Part shown: piece by piece, positions 19,263-26,973 of the stretch
Position numbering within the stretch: the stretch's first letter is position 1
Layout: every line of letters begins with the position of its first letter
NCBI RefSeq assembly: GCF_012935695.1
Contig: NZ_CP052859.1
Coordinates: 3,265,001-3,329,000, forward strand
DNA length: 64,000 nucleotides
Reading direction: 5' to 3'
Origin: Pseudomonas sp. ADAK18
Lineage (GTDB): Bacteria; Pseudomonadota; Gammaproteobacteria; Pseudomonadales; Pseudomonadaceae
Translations under genes and position numbers: made by a program
The notes under the pieces: generated by a model
Seen by the model: only the letters and a program-made list of their open reading frames with translations
Told to the model about the DNA's origin: nothing
The model's database searches: none

Positions 19263-19324
19263 GGGATTCGGGATTCGGGATTCGGGGTCAGAGTTCGGAG
19301 TTCGGGTTCGGAGTTCGGGATTCA
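19263..19324. repeat. Degenerate heptamer tandem repeat
   Basis: About nine units of ggattcg / gagttcg type follow the REP-like element directly. Three adjacent cgggatt units are identical and the others differ by one or two bases. The tract is non-coding and abuts the element, so it may be a slippage product or a variable tract. Confidence 0.8.
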
Positions 19325-19365
19325 AGGGCTTAGCGTTTCACTTCACCCATTGATCAGACGCACTG

Positions 19366-19401
19366 CTGCCCGACATCGCAAAACACTGCGATGTCGGGCA
19401 G
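19366..19401 (-). terminator. Perfect 15-bp stem-loop after the flc operon
   Basis: A 15-bp perfect inverted repeat (ctgcccgacatcgca and complement) with a 6-base loop lies 8 bases beyond the methyltransferase stop codon on the minus strand. There is no T-run on either side, so it may act as a 3' stabiliser or a Rho-assisted terminator. Confidence 0.6.
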
Positions 19402-19409
19402 AACCTGGC

Positions 19410-20483
19410 TCAGGGTTTGAGTTCGAACAACGCAGGCATCGGCGGCCATTCGGAAGGAACCTTGCGGAAATGGCTGAAGCCCGCAACTTCAGCCATTGCC
19501 CGTGCACGGTTCTCGCCCATGAACGCCCCCAACCCCGCACCGCCGTGGGACAGCGAACACGTCATGCAATAGAGGGTGCTCTGCGGGTACATCACCCGAC
19601 CGAACAGGTTCATGTTCTCGTGCAGGTCCTCGGAGAGGTTGAGTTCCACCATGAGGTAGGTACCGTTGTCGGCGGTCGAGGCGCGCAAGTCCTTCATCAT
19701 TTGCTGCGGATCGGTCGCATCGTGGATCACCACGAAGGTGGTCACGAAGTCGAACTTCTTGCCCACGAGCGCATCGGAATCGCTGACCTCGAACTGCACC
19801 CGATCACCGACCCCGGCAGCCTCGGCGTTTGCCCGCGCACGCTCGATGGAGGGCAGGTGGAAATCGCTGCCATACACCCGGGCCTCGGGGTAAGCCAGGG
19901 CCATGGTGATCGCGGCCAGGCCGCTGCCGCAGCCAAAATCAATCACACTGCCCCCTGCCCTGAGCTTTTCCTCGACGCCATCCAGCGACGGGATCCAGTG
20001 CTGGACAAGAAAGTGCTTGTACCAAGGCATGGTCATGCGCTCCATGCCCTCCCAGGTCTCAATCGGGAACGCTTCTTCCGGGCAGCCGCCACCGTTGCGG
20101 AAGGCCTCGATAACCCTGGGGGCCATGCTCACGAACGGCACGCTCAACTGGATGATCCCACCGGCAAAATAAGGTGAATCCTCATCCGCGAGCACGGGGA
20201 CAAATTCAGGCGGCATCCGATAACGCTTGGTTTCCTGATCATAGGCCACGTAATTGCCGGTCACCATGCTGCCCAGCCATTCGCGCAGATAACGCGCATT
20301 GAGATTGGTCTGCTGCGCCAGTTCCTCCAGGGTGACCCACTCGCAGTGGGCAAGCGCTTTGAACAAACCCACTTGGTCGCCGATGTAGAGCATCGCGCCC
20401 CGCAGCGTGTTGCCGTAATCCTCCATGATTCGTGCAGAAAATTGCTTGACCTTCGCCGTATCCATCTCGATAGCCTTCGACAT
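19410..20483 (-). CDS. flcA: SAM-dependent methyltransferase of fluopsin C synthesis
   Basis: This protein of about 357 residues has an N-terminal winged-helix dimerisation part (YLREWLGSMVTGNYV) and a Rossmann methyltransferase part with the SAM motif VIDFGCGSG. It is the last gene of a five-gene minus-strand operon matching P. aeruginosa PA3515-PA3519. In that pathway a methyltransferase, two lyases and two iron enzymes build the thiohydroxamate of fluopsin C from cysteine. I choose the ATG at 20483 (GGAG upstream); an ATG at 20537 overlaps the lyase stop but has no ribosome-binding site. The letter flcA follows gene order and is not certain. Confidence 0.82.
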   Translation of the reverse strand: MSKAIEMDTAKVKQFSARIMEDYGNTLRGAMLYIGDQVGLFKALAHCEWVTLEELAQQTNLNARYLREWLGSMVTGNYVAYDQETKRYRMPPEFVPVLADEDSPYFAGGIIQLSVPFVSMAPRVIEAFRNGGGCPEEAFPIETWEGMERMTMPWYKHFLVQHWIPSLDGVEEKLRAGGSVIDFGCGSGLAAITMALAYPEARVYGSDFHLPSIERARANAEAAGVGDRVQFEVSDSDALVGKKFDFVTTFVVIHDATDPQQMMKDLRASTADNGTYLMVELNLSEDLHENMNLFGRVMYPQSTLYCMTCSLSHGGAGLGAFMGENRARAMAEVAGFSHFRKVPSEWPPMPALFELKP

Positions 20484-20533
20484 TTGCTTCTCCATTATTA
20501 TTTTCAGTACGGCCGCCTGTAGCGGCTGATCTT

Positions 20534-21991
20534 TCATTTATGACGGCTGTTTACCCTGGCCAGCACGTTGTCGACGATCTGCTCAGACATCCCAAGGTGG
20601 GTCCTGGGTTCGAACAGCCGAGCCAGTGCGCCCTCCTCCATGGCAGCGATGACCCGTGGATCGGATTCGATCGCCGTGCGGATCGACACCCGGTCTCGTT
20701 GGCACGCCTGGGAGACCTCATAGATAATTTCGTACGCGCTGCTCTTGCCGAGCTTTCTCGCCATTTCGAACACCACGGCCTCGGTGCAGATGGCATCGCC
20801 AAAGGCGTGTGCGTTGCACTCCATCCGCTTGTCGTTGACCGTGAGCCCGTTGATCGTCTCCGTCACCAGCGAGAGCGCCATCAACGCGTAGTGGGAAACA
20901 TCCGCCACCGCACACCACTCCAGGCGGGTCCCTCGGTAATCCCGTTCGTGCTCCAGGATCATGGCGTCCAGCGCGAGCATCACCTGTGCCTTGGCCAAGC
21001 GAGCGAGTACCACCACCTGCTCGCATCCTTCCGGGTTACGTTTGTGGGGCATCGTGCTGCTGCCGATCTGCTCCGCGGTCCAGCCAACCTCCACCTCGCC
21101 GATTTCCCAGCGGTTCAAGGTACGGATTTCATCCGCCACACGGGCCAGGGACGCGGTCACCATTGCCAGTGCGCTCACGAACTCGGCAACCCGATCGCGG
21201 GCGACGTGCCAGCCGGCCAGTGGCGCCTCCAGAGACAACCTGCGTGCGAAGCCATCCAGCAGGTTCATGGCTTCGGGGCCAAAGGCGGCCATCGTGCCAA
21301 CGCCACCAAACAACTGCACCACCAGGACTCGCTTACGCGCTTCACCCAGGCGTTCGCGATGCCGCAGCATCTCATCGATCCACCCTGCCACTTTCAGCGC
21401 AAAGGTCGTGGGCAACGCCGGAATCGAGTGTGTCCTGGCGACCATCAGCGAGTTGCGGTGCGCGTTCGACAGTGCGGTGAGTTTCTGCAGCAGGATATCG
21501 AGCGAGTGATCCATCGCATCCAGCACGTCACGCATCTCGAGCGACTGGGCCGTATCCTGAATGTCCTGGGTGGTGGCGCCGTAGTGAACGTACTCACGAG
21601 CACTCGCACTGCAGTTTTTCTGCAACGCGCTCAAGAGCGGCATCAGCGAATGCCCGGTGGCAGCCACTCCAGCGGCGATCTGGTCCAGGCTCATGCCCGA
21701 GAGTTTCGCGGCGCGCGCAATCTCGAGCGCGGCCTGCCGCGGAATGATGTTGACGTCGGCTTGAGCCAGGGCAAGCGCGGCCTCCACGTCAAGCCAGCGC
21801 TGCAGGCGACAGTGACTGCAGAAGATCTTCCGGGAGATGGGGCCTGCATAGCCTCCACCGTGAATTTTCGAGTCCATAATGTGGCTGTGTTCGTGCAGAC
21901 AATCTTCTTCCTTGGCTCGAACGGCCTTGTTTTTTTCTGGACGTGCGGTGCGAGAAGAATGGGCTACAACTTTTAACGATTGCGATTCCAT
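20534..21991 (-). CDS. flcB: Fumarase/adenylosuccinate lyase-family lyase of fluopsin C synthesis
   Basis: This 485-residue member of the ASL superfamily has the GSSTMPHKRNP signature loop and the ATTQDIQDT region. Fluopsin C synthesis uses two such lyases; from the published pathway, one joins cysteine to fumarate and the other releases fumarate later, but which copy does which is not readable here. I start at 21991, where GGAGG sits 7 bases upstream. That start gives about 46 residues before the usual family N-terminus (MDSKIHGGGY). An ATG at 22051, right after the previous stop, is the alternative. Confidence 0.85.
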   Translation of the reverse strand: MESQSLKVVAHSSRTARPEKNKAVRAKEEDCLHEHSHIMDSKIHGGGYAGPISRKIFCSHCRLQRWLDVEAALALAQADVNIIPRQAALEIARAAKLSGMSLDQIAAGVAATGHSLMPLLSALQKNCSASAREYVHYGATTQDIQDTAQSLEMRDVLDAMDHSLDILLQKLTALSNAHRNSLMVARTHSIPALPTTFALKVAGWIDEMLRHRERLGEARKRVLVVQLFGGVGTMAAFGPEAMNLLDGFARRLSLEAPLAGWHVARDRVAEFVSALAMVTASLARVADEIRTLNRWEIGEVEVGWTAEQIGSSTMPHKRNPEGCEQVVVLARLAKAQVMLALDAMILEHERDYRGTRLEWCAVADVSHYALMALSLVTETINGLTVNDKRMECNAHAFGDAICTEAVVFEMARKLGKSSAYEIIYEVSQACQRDRVSIRTAIESDPRVIAAMEEGALARLFEPRTHLGMSEQIVDNVLARVNSRHK

Positions 21992-22052
21992 CACATATCC
22001 TCCATCACAAGCTGAGACTGACTGGGATTTCTTTCCATGTTGACTGCCCATC

Positions 22053-23426
22053 TCAAAGGTCACCCTTTGAAGTGGGGTGTACGTTATTGCGGGCGACCCG
22101 ATCGACCATGTCCGCCGCCAGCCCGACATAGGTGGCAGGGTTGAGCAGATCTTCGAGTGCCTGTGACGTGAAGCAACCACGCAGGCGTTCGTCCTGGAGC
22201 AACGCGTCCCGAAACGAGAGCGCGTTTTGCCGGGCGTGCAGAGAGACTTCGTGTACGAGTTCATGCGCTGTCTGCTTACCGAACTGAGCACTCAGCGCCA
22301 GCATCACCCGCTCCGACAGAATCAGGCCGCCCAGCAGGTCAAGGTTGCTGCGCATCCGCTCCTCTCGGATGTCCAGCCCGACCGTTAATACTTCCTCCAT
22401 GCGGGTGAGCAGCGCACCTGCGTAGATGAAGAGCTCCGGCAAGGCAGCCCATTCGATACGCCAGGTCGTGCCGTCACGCTCGTGCAACTGAAACGCAGCG
22501 TCGGTGAGCGCAACCATCTGTGCCCGGACCAGACGTGACAACGCGCTGATCAAATCGACCGTCGACGGATTTTGCTTGTGGGGCATCGTGCTGCTGCCCA
22601 CCTGACCCGGCCGAAACCCCTCGCGAACCTCGTCGATTTCGGTGCGTTGCAGGTGGTAGATTTCGTTGGCGACACGCCCAAGCGTCAGCGAGGTTTGGAC
22701 CAGCAGCCAGGCGGCCTCCAAAATCCGGTCCCGTGCGCAATGCCAACTGGTTAACGGGGCGCCAAGCCCGAGACTGGCCAGCGTTCGCTGCTGGATCTCG
22801 AAGCCCTGTGCACCGAACGACGCCATGGTGCCCACAGCGCCCGTCAGATTGCCCACCATCACCCGTGCATACGCCTCGTCAAAGCGCTCCAGGTGCCGGT
22901 CTATCTCATCGATCCAAACCGCGACCTTGTAACCGAACGTCGTAGGCAGCGCCTGCTGACCATGGGTTCGGGCGACCATCGGCGTGTGCTTGTAACGCTG
23001 GGCGAGCACCAGCAGATGCTTGCGGATCGAATGCAATCGGACCAGGACCTGGCCCCACGCGTCCTTGATCTGCAGGATCAGCCCTGTGTCGAGAATGTCC
23101 TGGGTGGTCACGCCGTAGTGCACGTACTCACCCCATTCACCCGAACAGGACCTGGCCAGCGCCCGAATGGCGGGAATCAGGATGTGCCCTGTTTCCACGC
23201 TCTCCCGGCCCAACCCCTCAAGATCAAACAGCTCCACCTTGGCCACACGCGCAATCTCGCGCGCGGCCTCGTGGGGAATGATGCCCATCTGGGCCTGGAC
23301 CTGTGCGAGCGCCCGTTCGACATCCAGCCACTTCTGCACCTGATTGGAATCAGAGAAGATCGCTGCGAATTCGGGAGACGAGTAGGCGCCCCCGTAGATA
23401 CGAGACTCTGTTATATGACTCGGCAT
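22053..23426 (-). CDS. flcC: Second fumarase/adenylosuccinate lyase-family lyase of fluopsin C synthesis
   Basis: This 457-residue ASL-superfamily protein has the GSSTMPHKQNP loop, VTTQDILDT and ARTHGQQALPTTFGYK segments expected of the fold. It is about half identical in pattern to the next lyase, which points to duplication and division of labour. The gene sits in the flc operon with 30 bases to the upstream gene and a weak ribosome-binding site. It would act on the S-succinylated cysteine-derived intermediate at one end of the pathway. Confidence 0.85.
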   Translation of the reverse strand: MPSHITESRIYGGAYSSPEFAAIFSDSNQVQKWLDVERALAQVQAQMGIIPHEAAREIARVAKVELFDLEGLGRESVETGHILIPAIRALARSCSGEWGEYVHYGVTTQDILDTGLILQIKDAWGQVLVRLHSIRKHLLVLAQRYKHTPMVARTHGQQALPTTFGYKVAVWIDEIDRHLERFDEAYARVMVGNLTGAVGTMASFGAQGFEIQQRTLASLGLGAPLTSWHCARDRILEAAWLLVQTSLTLGRVANEIYHLQRTEIDEVREGFRPGQVGSSTMPHKQNPSTVDLISALSRLVRAQMVALTDAAFQLHERDGTTWRIEWAALPELFIYAGALLTRMEEVLTVGLDIREERMRSNLDLLGGLILSERVMLALSAQFGKQTAHELVHEVSLHARQNALSFRDALLQDERLRGCFTSQALEDLLNPATYVGLAADMVDRVARNNVHPTSKGDL

Positions 23427-23456
23427 GGTCTATGGCTCGTGCAGTCCCAGGGAGTG

Positions 23457-24446
23457 TCACTTCACGCGTTGCATTTCTTCCCAGACGGCGTCGTAGTAAG
23501 CCCTTTCCAGACGGAAGTGCTGCGACAACGAGGTCAGGAACGCGTTCTGGAACCCAGGGTCTGGAATGCGTCGCGAGATAAGCTGCCATTCGCGCTTGGC
23601 ACGAGGCGGCACGAGACTGATGTGGATCTTGTAATACTCGGCCGCGTCTTCGCTGATGCCGGCCTTGAGCAGCGCGTGGTAGAGCTTCTCGTGATTGCCA
23701 GGAACCACCAGCTCGGTGACGTAGAACACTGCAAGGCCCCAGCCGACGTCCGGGTTGCGAAAGCAGCGGGCGCGGTTGTTGAGGTACGCGACTTCCTCGG
23801 GCATCGTCGAGATCGCCTGAAAGTCGCCTTCCAGGTCCACGGCATTGAGCAGCTTGGCCAGCAACCGAGGGTGTGAGCGTTGCTCGTCTTCTTCACCCAG
23901 TTCACCGTAGAGGTAACGGGCAAGTGCGGCGGCTTCGTCTACATCAATCAGGTTGACCAACAGGTCCGCCGCTTCCCGATACAGGCGAAAGGTTCGGAAC
24001 CACTGGTGCCGCAGAAATACCTGGAGCTGTGCAGGCGAGGCCTGGCCTGCGAACACATACTGCGACATCGGGTGTTTCTCGCGAGACTGCGAGGAAATTT
24101 CTTGCTCAAGCCGCTCCTGGAAACCCGCCTCGGACAAAGGCCTGGAGATATCTGCCGAAGGGATAAAACGCTCTTCCACTCGATAGATGGCATTGGCCAG
24201 CCAGCGTCGAGTGAGCGACGTCGCCACATCGTCACTCAGCGAAAGGATATAGAGCAGTTGCTGATACTCGGCGAAGGCCTGGGCATTGCCCTTGTGGGCC
24301 GACTCAGTCAGATCGCAAAGCGCTGTGGCCGCCGCTTCAATAGAGGCGGACGAAGCGTTGGAAGCCAGCGCATCAGCGACGCTGCGGGCAGCCTGCGTGT
24401 GCAGGCCCTGGAGTTGCTGCAGGGAAAAGTTAGGCGTGTTCATCAT
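23457..24446 (-). CDS. flcD: Heme-oxygenase-like di-iron enzyme of fluopsin C synthesis (1)
   Basis: This 329-residue helical protein belongs to the heme-oxygenase-like di-iron (HDO) group. Candidate ligands are visible: Glu in YRVEERF, His in FLRHQW, Glu/Asp in LYGELGEED, Glu in YVTELVV and His in YYKIHIS. In the fluopsin C pathway two such iron enzymes carry out decarboxylation, N-hydroxylation and removal of a methylene group from a cysteine derivative. Its length of 329 residues is long for TenA-type relatives because of an N-terminal helical extension. AAGGA stands before the ATG at 24446; a second ATG follows immediately. Confidence 0.85.
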   Translation of the reverse strand: MMNTPNFSLQQLQGLHTQAARSVADALASNASSASIEAAATALCDLTESAHKGNAQAFAEYQQLLYILSLSDDVATSLTRRWLANAIYRVEERFIPSADISRPLSEAGFQERLEQEISSQSREKHPMSQYVFAGQASPAQLQVFLRHQWFRTFRLYREAADLLVNLIDVDEAAALARYLYGELGEEDEQRSHPRLLAKLLNAVDLEGDFQAISTMPEEVAYLNNRARCFRNPDVGWGLAVFYVTELVVPGNHEKLYHALLKAGISEDAAEYYKIHISLVPPRAKREWQLISRRIPDPGFQNAFLTSLSQHFRLERAYYDAVWEEMQRVK

Positions 24447-24482
24447 GTCTGTTCCTTATTGTTATAGGTGCACTGTGACGGC

Positions 24483-25508
24483 TCAGGCTGGCTGGCCGGA
24501 CTGCTCCTGCATCTGCTGCCACAACATATCGAAGTACGCCCGGTTGATTTCGAAGTGGCGCGTCAGCGACTGCATGAACTGGCGCTGGAACGCTGCGCTC
24601 GGCGCGAGCTTGGCAATCAGTTCCCACATCTCTTCTGTATCGATCTCGTCCTGTGTGCCGTGCAGGCGATGGAATTCGCTGGGTTCTTCTGGAACCCCCA
24701 GGCGCTGCAACAGTTCGTAGATGCGTCGGTGGTTGACGCAACTCACTGACTCCACCGCGTACAGCAGGGCAAGCCCCCACGCGACATCGGTGTGGCGGAC
24801 ACAGCGGATTCGGTTATTGAGGTACGCCTTTTCCAACGGATGGAGCGCGGGGAAATCGACTTGCAGCGGAATATCGAAATACGTCATGAGGTGCGAGAGC
24901 AACGCCGGGTGCGAGCGATCAGGTGCCTCAGCCCCGGCCTCGCCATAGAGGTTGCGATAGAACACCGAGGCGTCTTCGATGGCTTCAAAGCGAAACGCGA
25001 GTTCTGCCAGCAGGCTGTAGAAGTTGTATGAACGGTTCCAGTGGTGCTGCAGGAAGAATCGCACATCCTCCAGCGGCGGCGACCCCTGGAAAAGATGCAC
25101 CGACATGGGGTGCTTCACACGGGTTCGCGCGGCAATCTCGGCGTCGACTTTTTCCCGAAACTGATCCACGGGCAGCGCAGAGAAATCAGACAGCGCTGGT
25201 GCGAACTCGTCTTCCATTCGATACACCTGGCTCGCCATCCAGCGGCGAGTCGGCTCGGTGCGAGCGTCGCCCGGGATGTGCAGCTCCAGGAGCAGCGACT
25301 GGTAGTGCGCGTAGGCTGCCGCATCTCCTGCCAAGCCCTTCGCGGTGAGCGCGAGAACCGCCTCGAGCGCGAGTGTGACTTGGGAGTAAGTTGCGGTGGG
25401 TTTCAACGCTGCGGCCAGGAGGGCCGATGCATCATCAGCGGCAGCACACGCCTGGTTGCAGAGATTTTCCGGGTTCACTGCTTCGCGAAAGGTATTGAGC
25501 TTATTCAT
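24483..25508 (-). CDS. flcE: Heme-oxygenase-like di-iron enzyme of fluopsin C synthesis (2)
   Basis: This 341-residue HDO-type protein is a paralogue of the preceding one. Candidate ligands are Glu in YRMEDEF, His in FLQHHW, Glu in LYGEAGAE, Glu in YAVESVS and His in FHRLHGT. It is the first gene of the flc operon. The ATG at 25508 has a strong AAGGAG; the frame runs back to 25721 but that part overlaps the CueR-type promoter at 25615-25645. By analogy with the published pathway this enzyme or its paralogue makes the oxime intermediate; the division of roles here is inferred. Confidence 0.86.
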   Translation of the reverse strand: MNKLNTFREAVNPENLCNQACAAADDASALLAAALKPTATYSQVTLALEAVLALTAKGLAGDAAAYAHYQSLLLELHIPGDARTEPTRRWMASQVYRMEDEFAPALSDFSALPVDQFREKVDAEIAARTRVKHPMSVHLFQGSPPLEDVRFFLQHHWNRSYNFYSLLAELAFRFEAIEDASVFYRNLYGEAGAEAPDRSHPALLSHLMTYFDIPLQVDFPALHPLEKAYLNNRIRCVRHTDVAWGLALLYAVESVSCVNHRRIYELLQRLGVPEEPSEFHRLHGTQDEIDTEEMWELIAKLAPSAAFQRQFMQSLTRHFEINRAYFDMLWQQMQEQSGQPA

Positions 25509-25614
25509 GACGATCTCCTTTGGTGACAAAGGAGATGGAAGGAGTAGCGCTTTTTTTGAGGGCGACAGAAGCCATTGAACCACCTCTTGAGCTTTGTTGT
25601 TGTTGTTGAAAAAA

Positions 25615-25645
25615 AGCTTAAAGGTTCCCGCAATGGCAAGGTCAA
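25615..25645 (-). promoter_or_regulatory. CueR-type promoter of the flc operon
   Basis: On the minus strand TTGACC (25640-25645) and TAAGCT (25615-25620) are separated by exactly 19 bases, the overlong spacer of MerR-family promoters. The spacer holds CCTTGCC and GGGAACC half sites. CueR bound to copper(I) untwists such promoters. It lies 107 bases before the flcE start. The remaining sequence to 25796 shows no gene. Confidence 0.8.
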
Positions 25646-25796
25646 GGCCTGTAGGAAATTTCTTTTTATGTGCGAAAGTTTGGCGTTTGCGGGGTTCTGA
25701 TGGGCATGAGTCACTACCCACCTTTCAGGCTCAATGAATAACCCTGTGGCAAGGGGGCAACCCCTCACCACAAGGTTTGAAGGGGATGTCGGGAAG

Positions 25797-26651
25797 TTAC
25801 GCCGCGGGCGCAACGGTGACGAGGAATGGCACGGTGCGTATCTGATCGCCGCCCTTGAACTGAATCCACAACGCATAGCGACCTGCGCGAGGGGGCGTTG
25901 CATGCAGCATCAGGTTGGCCGGGAGTGCGGCCCCTTGCGCATCATGTGCGGCGTGGGAGGTGTGGTCGCCTTTGGGAGCATCCGCCCCCATGGCGTGCGC
26001 GTGCACATAGGCCAGATCATCAGTGCTCACGAACACCGCATGGGCCGCCACCCCAAGAAAGGGCGCAAGGTCCGTCGCCGGCTTGCCATCTTTCAGGATG
26101 GTCAACGTCATCATGCTCTCGGCCCCCGCCTGTAACGACGAGGCATCCAGCTTGACCGTATAAGGTCCGTCAGATCCTTGCGCAGCATTTACCGGCGGCT
26201 GGGGCGCGGTCGGACTCGCGGCACCCTCTACCGGTACTTCGAAGCGCACGACCTGTTGGCCGAGCCCCGTCGGCACCGCATCGGCGTAGACATGGTAGGT
26301 GCCGGGCTTTGGAAAGTGCATCGTGACCTTGAAGCGCCCGTCCGTCCCAAGCTTGCCCGCATGCTCGTGTACAAAGCTTGAGAAATCGCTGTCGGTCGCC
26401 AGCACGTGGAGTTCCTGGGTCAGCTCCTCGTCGAAGTGGGTGATTGGCTTCCCTGTCGCCTTGTCCGTGAACCCGATCAGCAACTCACGTGTGAGCGGCC
26501 CGGTCTCCCGGACAACCAATTCGGCAGTGACCTTCTCGGTCACCCCGGGAAGGGCAAAGGCGCCCATGAGGGGCGCCTGCGCCGCGAATGCCGGCAGTGC
26601 CGCTGCACCGATCACCGCAGCGCCTACCGCTAAAAGATGCTTGATATCCAT
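25797..26651 (-). CDS. Secreted His-rich protein of the copper island
   Basis: This 284-residue precursor begins with a signal peptide of 23 residues ending AFA. The mature part has two beta-rich repeats of YtkA/FixH-like look (FVHEHAGKLGTDG and YVHAHAMGADAP), each carrying HxH pairs, and a His-rich linker (HTSHAAHD). Such HxH loops could bind copper in the periplasm. It lies in one transcription unit behind copZ, 16 bases apart. It has no counterpart that I recall in the P. aeruginosa PA3515-PA3523 region. No enzyme motif is visible. Confidence 0.75.
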   Translation of the reverse strand: MDIKHLLAVGAAVIGAAALPAFAAQAPLMGAFALPGVTEKVTAELVVRETGPLTRELLIGFTDKATGKPITHFDEELTQELHVLATDSDFSSFVHEHAGKLGTDGRFKVTMHFPKPGTYHVYADAVPTGLGQQVVRFEVPVEGAASPTAPQPPVNAAQGSDGPYTVKLDASSLQAGAESMMTLTILKDGKPATDLAPFLGVAAHAVFVSTDDLAYVHAHAMGADAPKGDHTSHAAHDAQGAALPANLMLHATPPRAGRYALWIQFKGGDQIRTVPFLVTVAPAA

Positions 26652-26667
26652 GCGACTCGCTCCTCGA

Positions 26668-26883
26668 TCAGTTGTTTATCGCTTCAGGTACCTGCAAGGC
26701 CGGGTACCCGGCCTCGCTAAGTGCTGCGAGGAAAGCGCTGTGTTCCAGGGCGCTGTCGACCCGTGCCAAGCGTGTGGGCGGGTCGGTTTCAATCCGCGCT
26801 TGCGGGTCGACGCTCAGCAGCGCCTTGGTAACGGATCTGGCGCAACCGCCGCAGGTCATGTTTGGAATGTGGAAACGCAGCAT
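26668..26883 (-). CDS. copZ: CopZ-like copper chaperone
   Basis: This 71-residue protein is a single heavy-metal-associated domain with the metal site MTCGGC near residue 9. It would carry copper(I) in the cytoplasm to the CopA ATPase encoded just upstream and to the CueR sensor. GGAG stands before the ATG. It corresponds in position to PA3520 (CopZ1) between the flc genes and mexPQ-opmE in P. aeruginosa. Confidence 0.9.
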   Translation of the reverse strand: MLRFHIPNMTCGGCARSVTKALLSVDPQARIETDPPTRLARVDSALEHSAFLAALSEAGYPALQVPEAINN

Positions 26884-26916
26884 CGTTGATCTCCTGGTGG
26901 ATGACTGTGTCCGAAT

Positions 26917-26952
26917 AAAATGGTGTTTGACCTCGTGGCAAGGTCAAACACT
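26917..26952 (-). promoter_or_regulatory. Perfect dyad and degenerate CueR-type promoter before copZ
   Basis: On the minus strand TTGACC (26942-26947) is followed 19 bases later by CATTTT (26917-26922), again a MerR-type spacing. The left half CCTTGCC is intact but the right half is poor. The region also forms an 11-bp perfect inverted repeat (gtgtttgacct / aggtcaaacac) with a 7-base loop, so it could instead be a hairpin between copA and copZ. Confidence 0.5.
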
Positions 26953-26973
26953 TTTTATCGCTTCAGCCCAGAA

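Noticed and set aside
20534..23426. Two purB/argH-like genes as purine or arginine synthesis genes
   Set aside because: They are in one operon with two HDO-type proteins and a methyltransferase behind a copper-type promoter. That context fits flc and not housekeeping metabolism.
23457..25508. TenA/PqqC-type thiamine or PQQ genes
   Set aside because: Length, duplicated arrangement and di-iron ligand pattern fit the HDO group, and no thiamine or PQQ genes are near.
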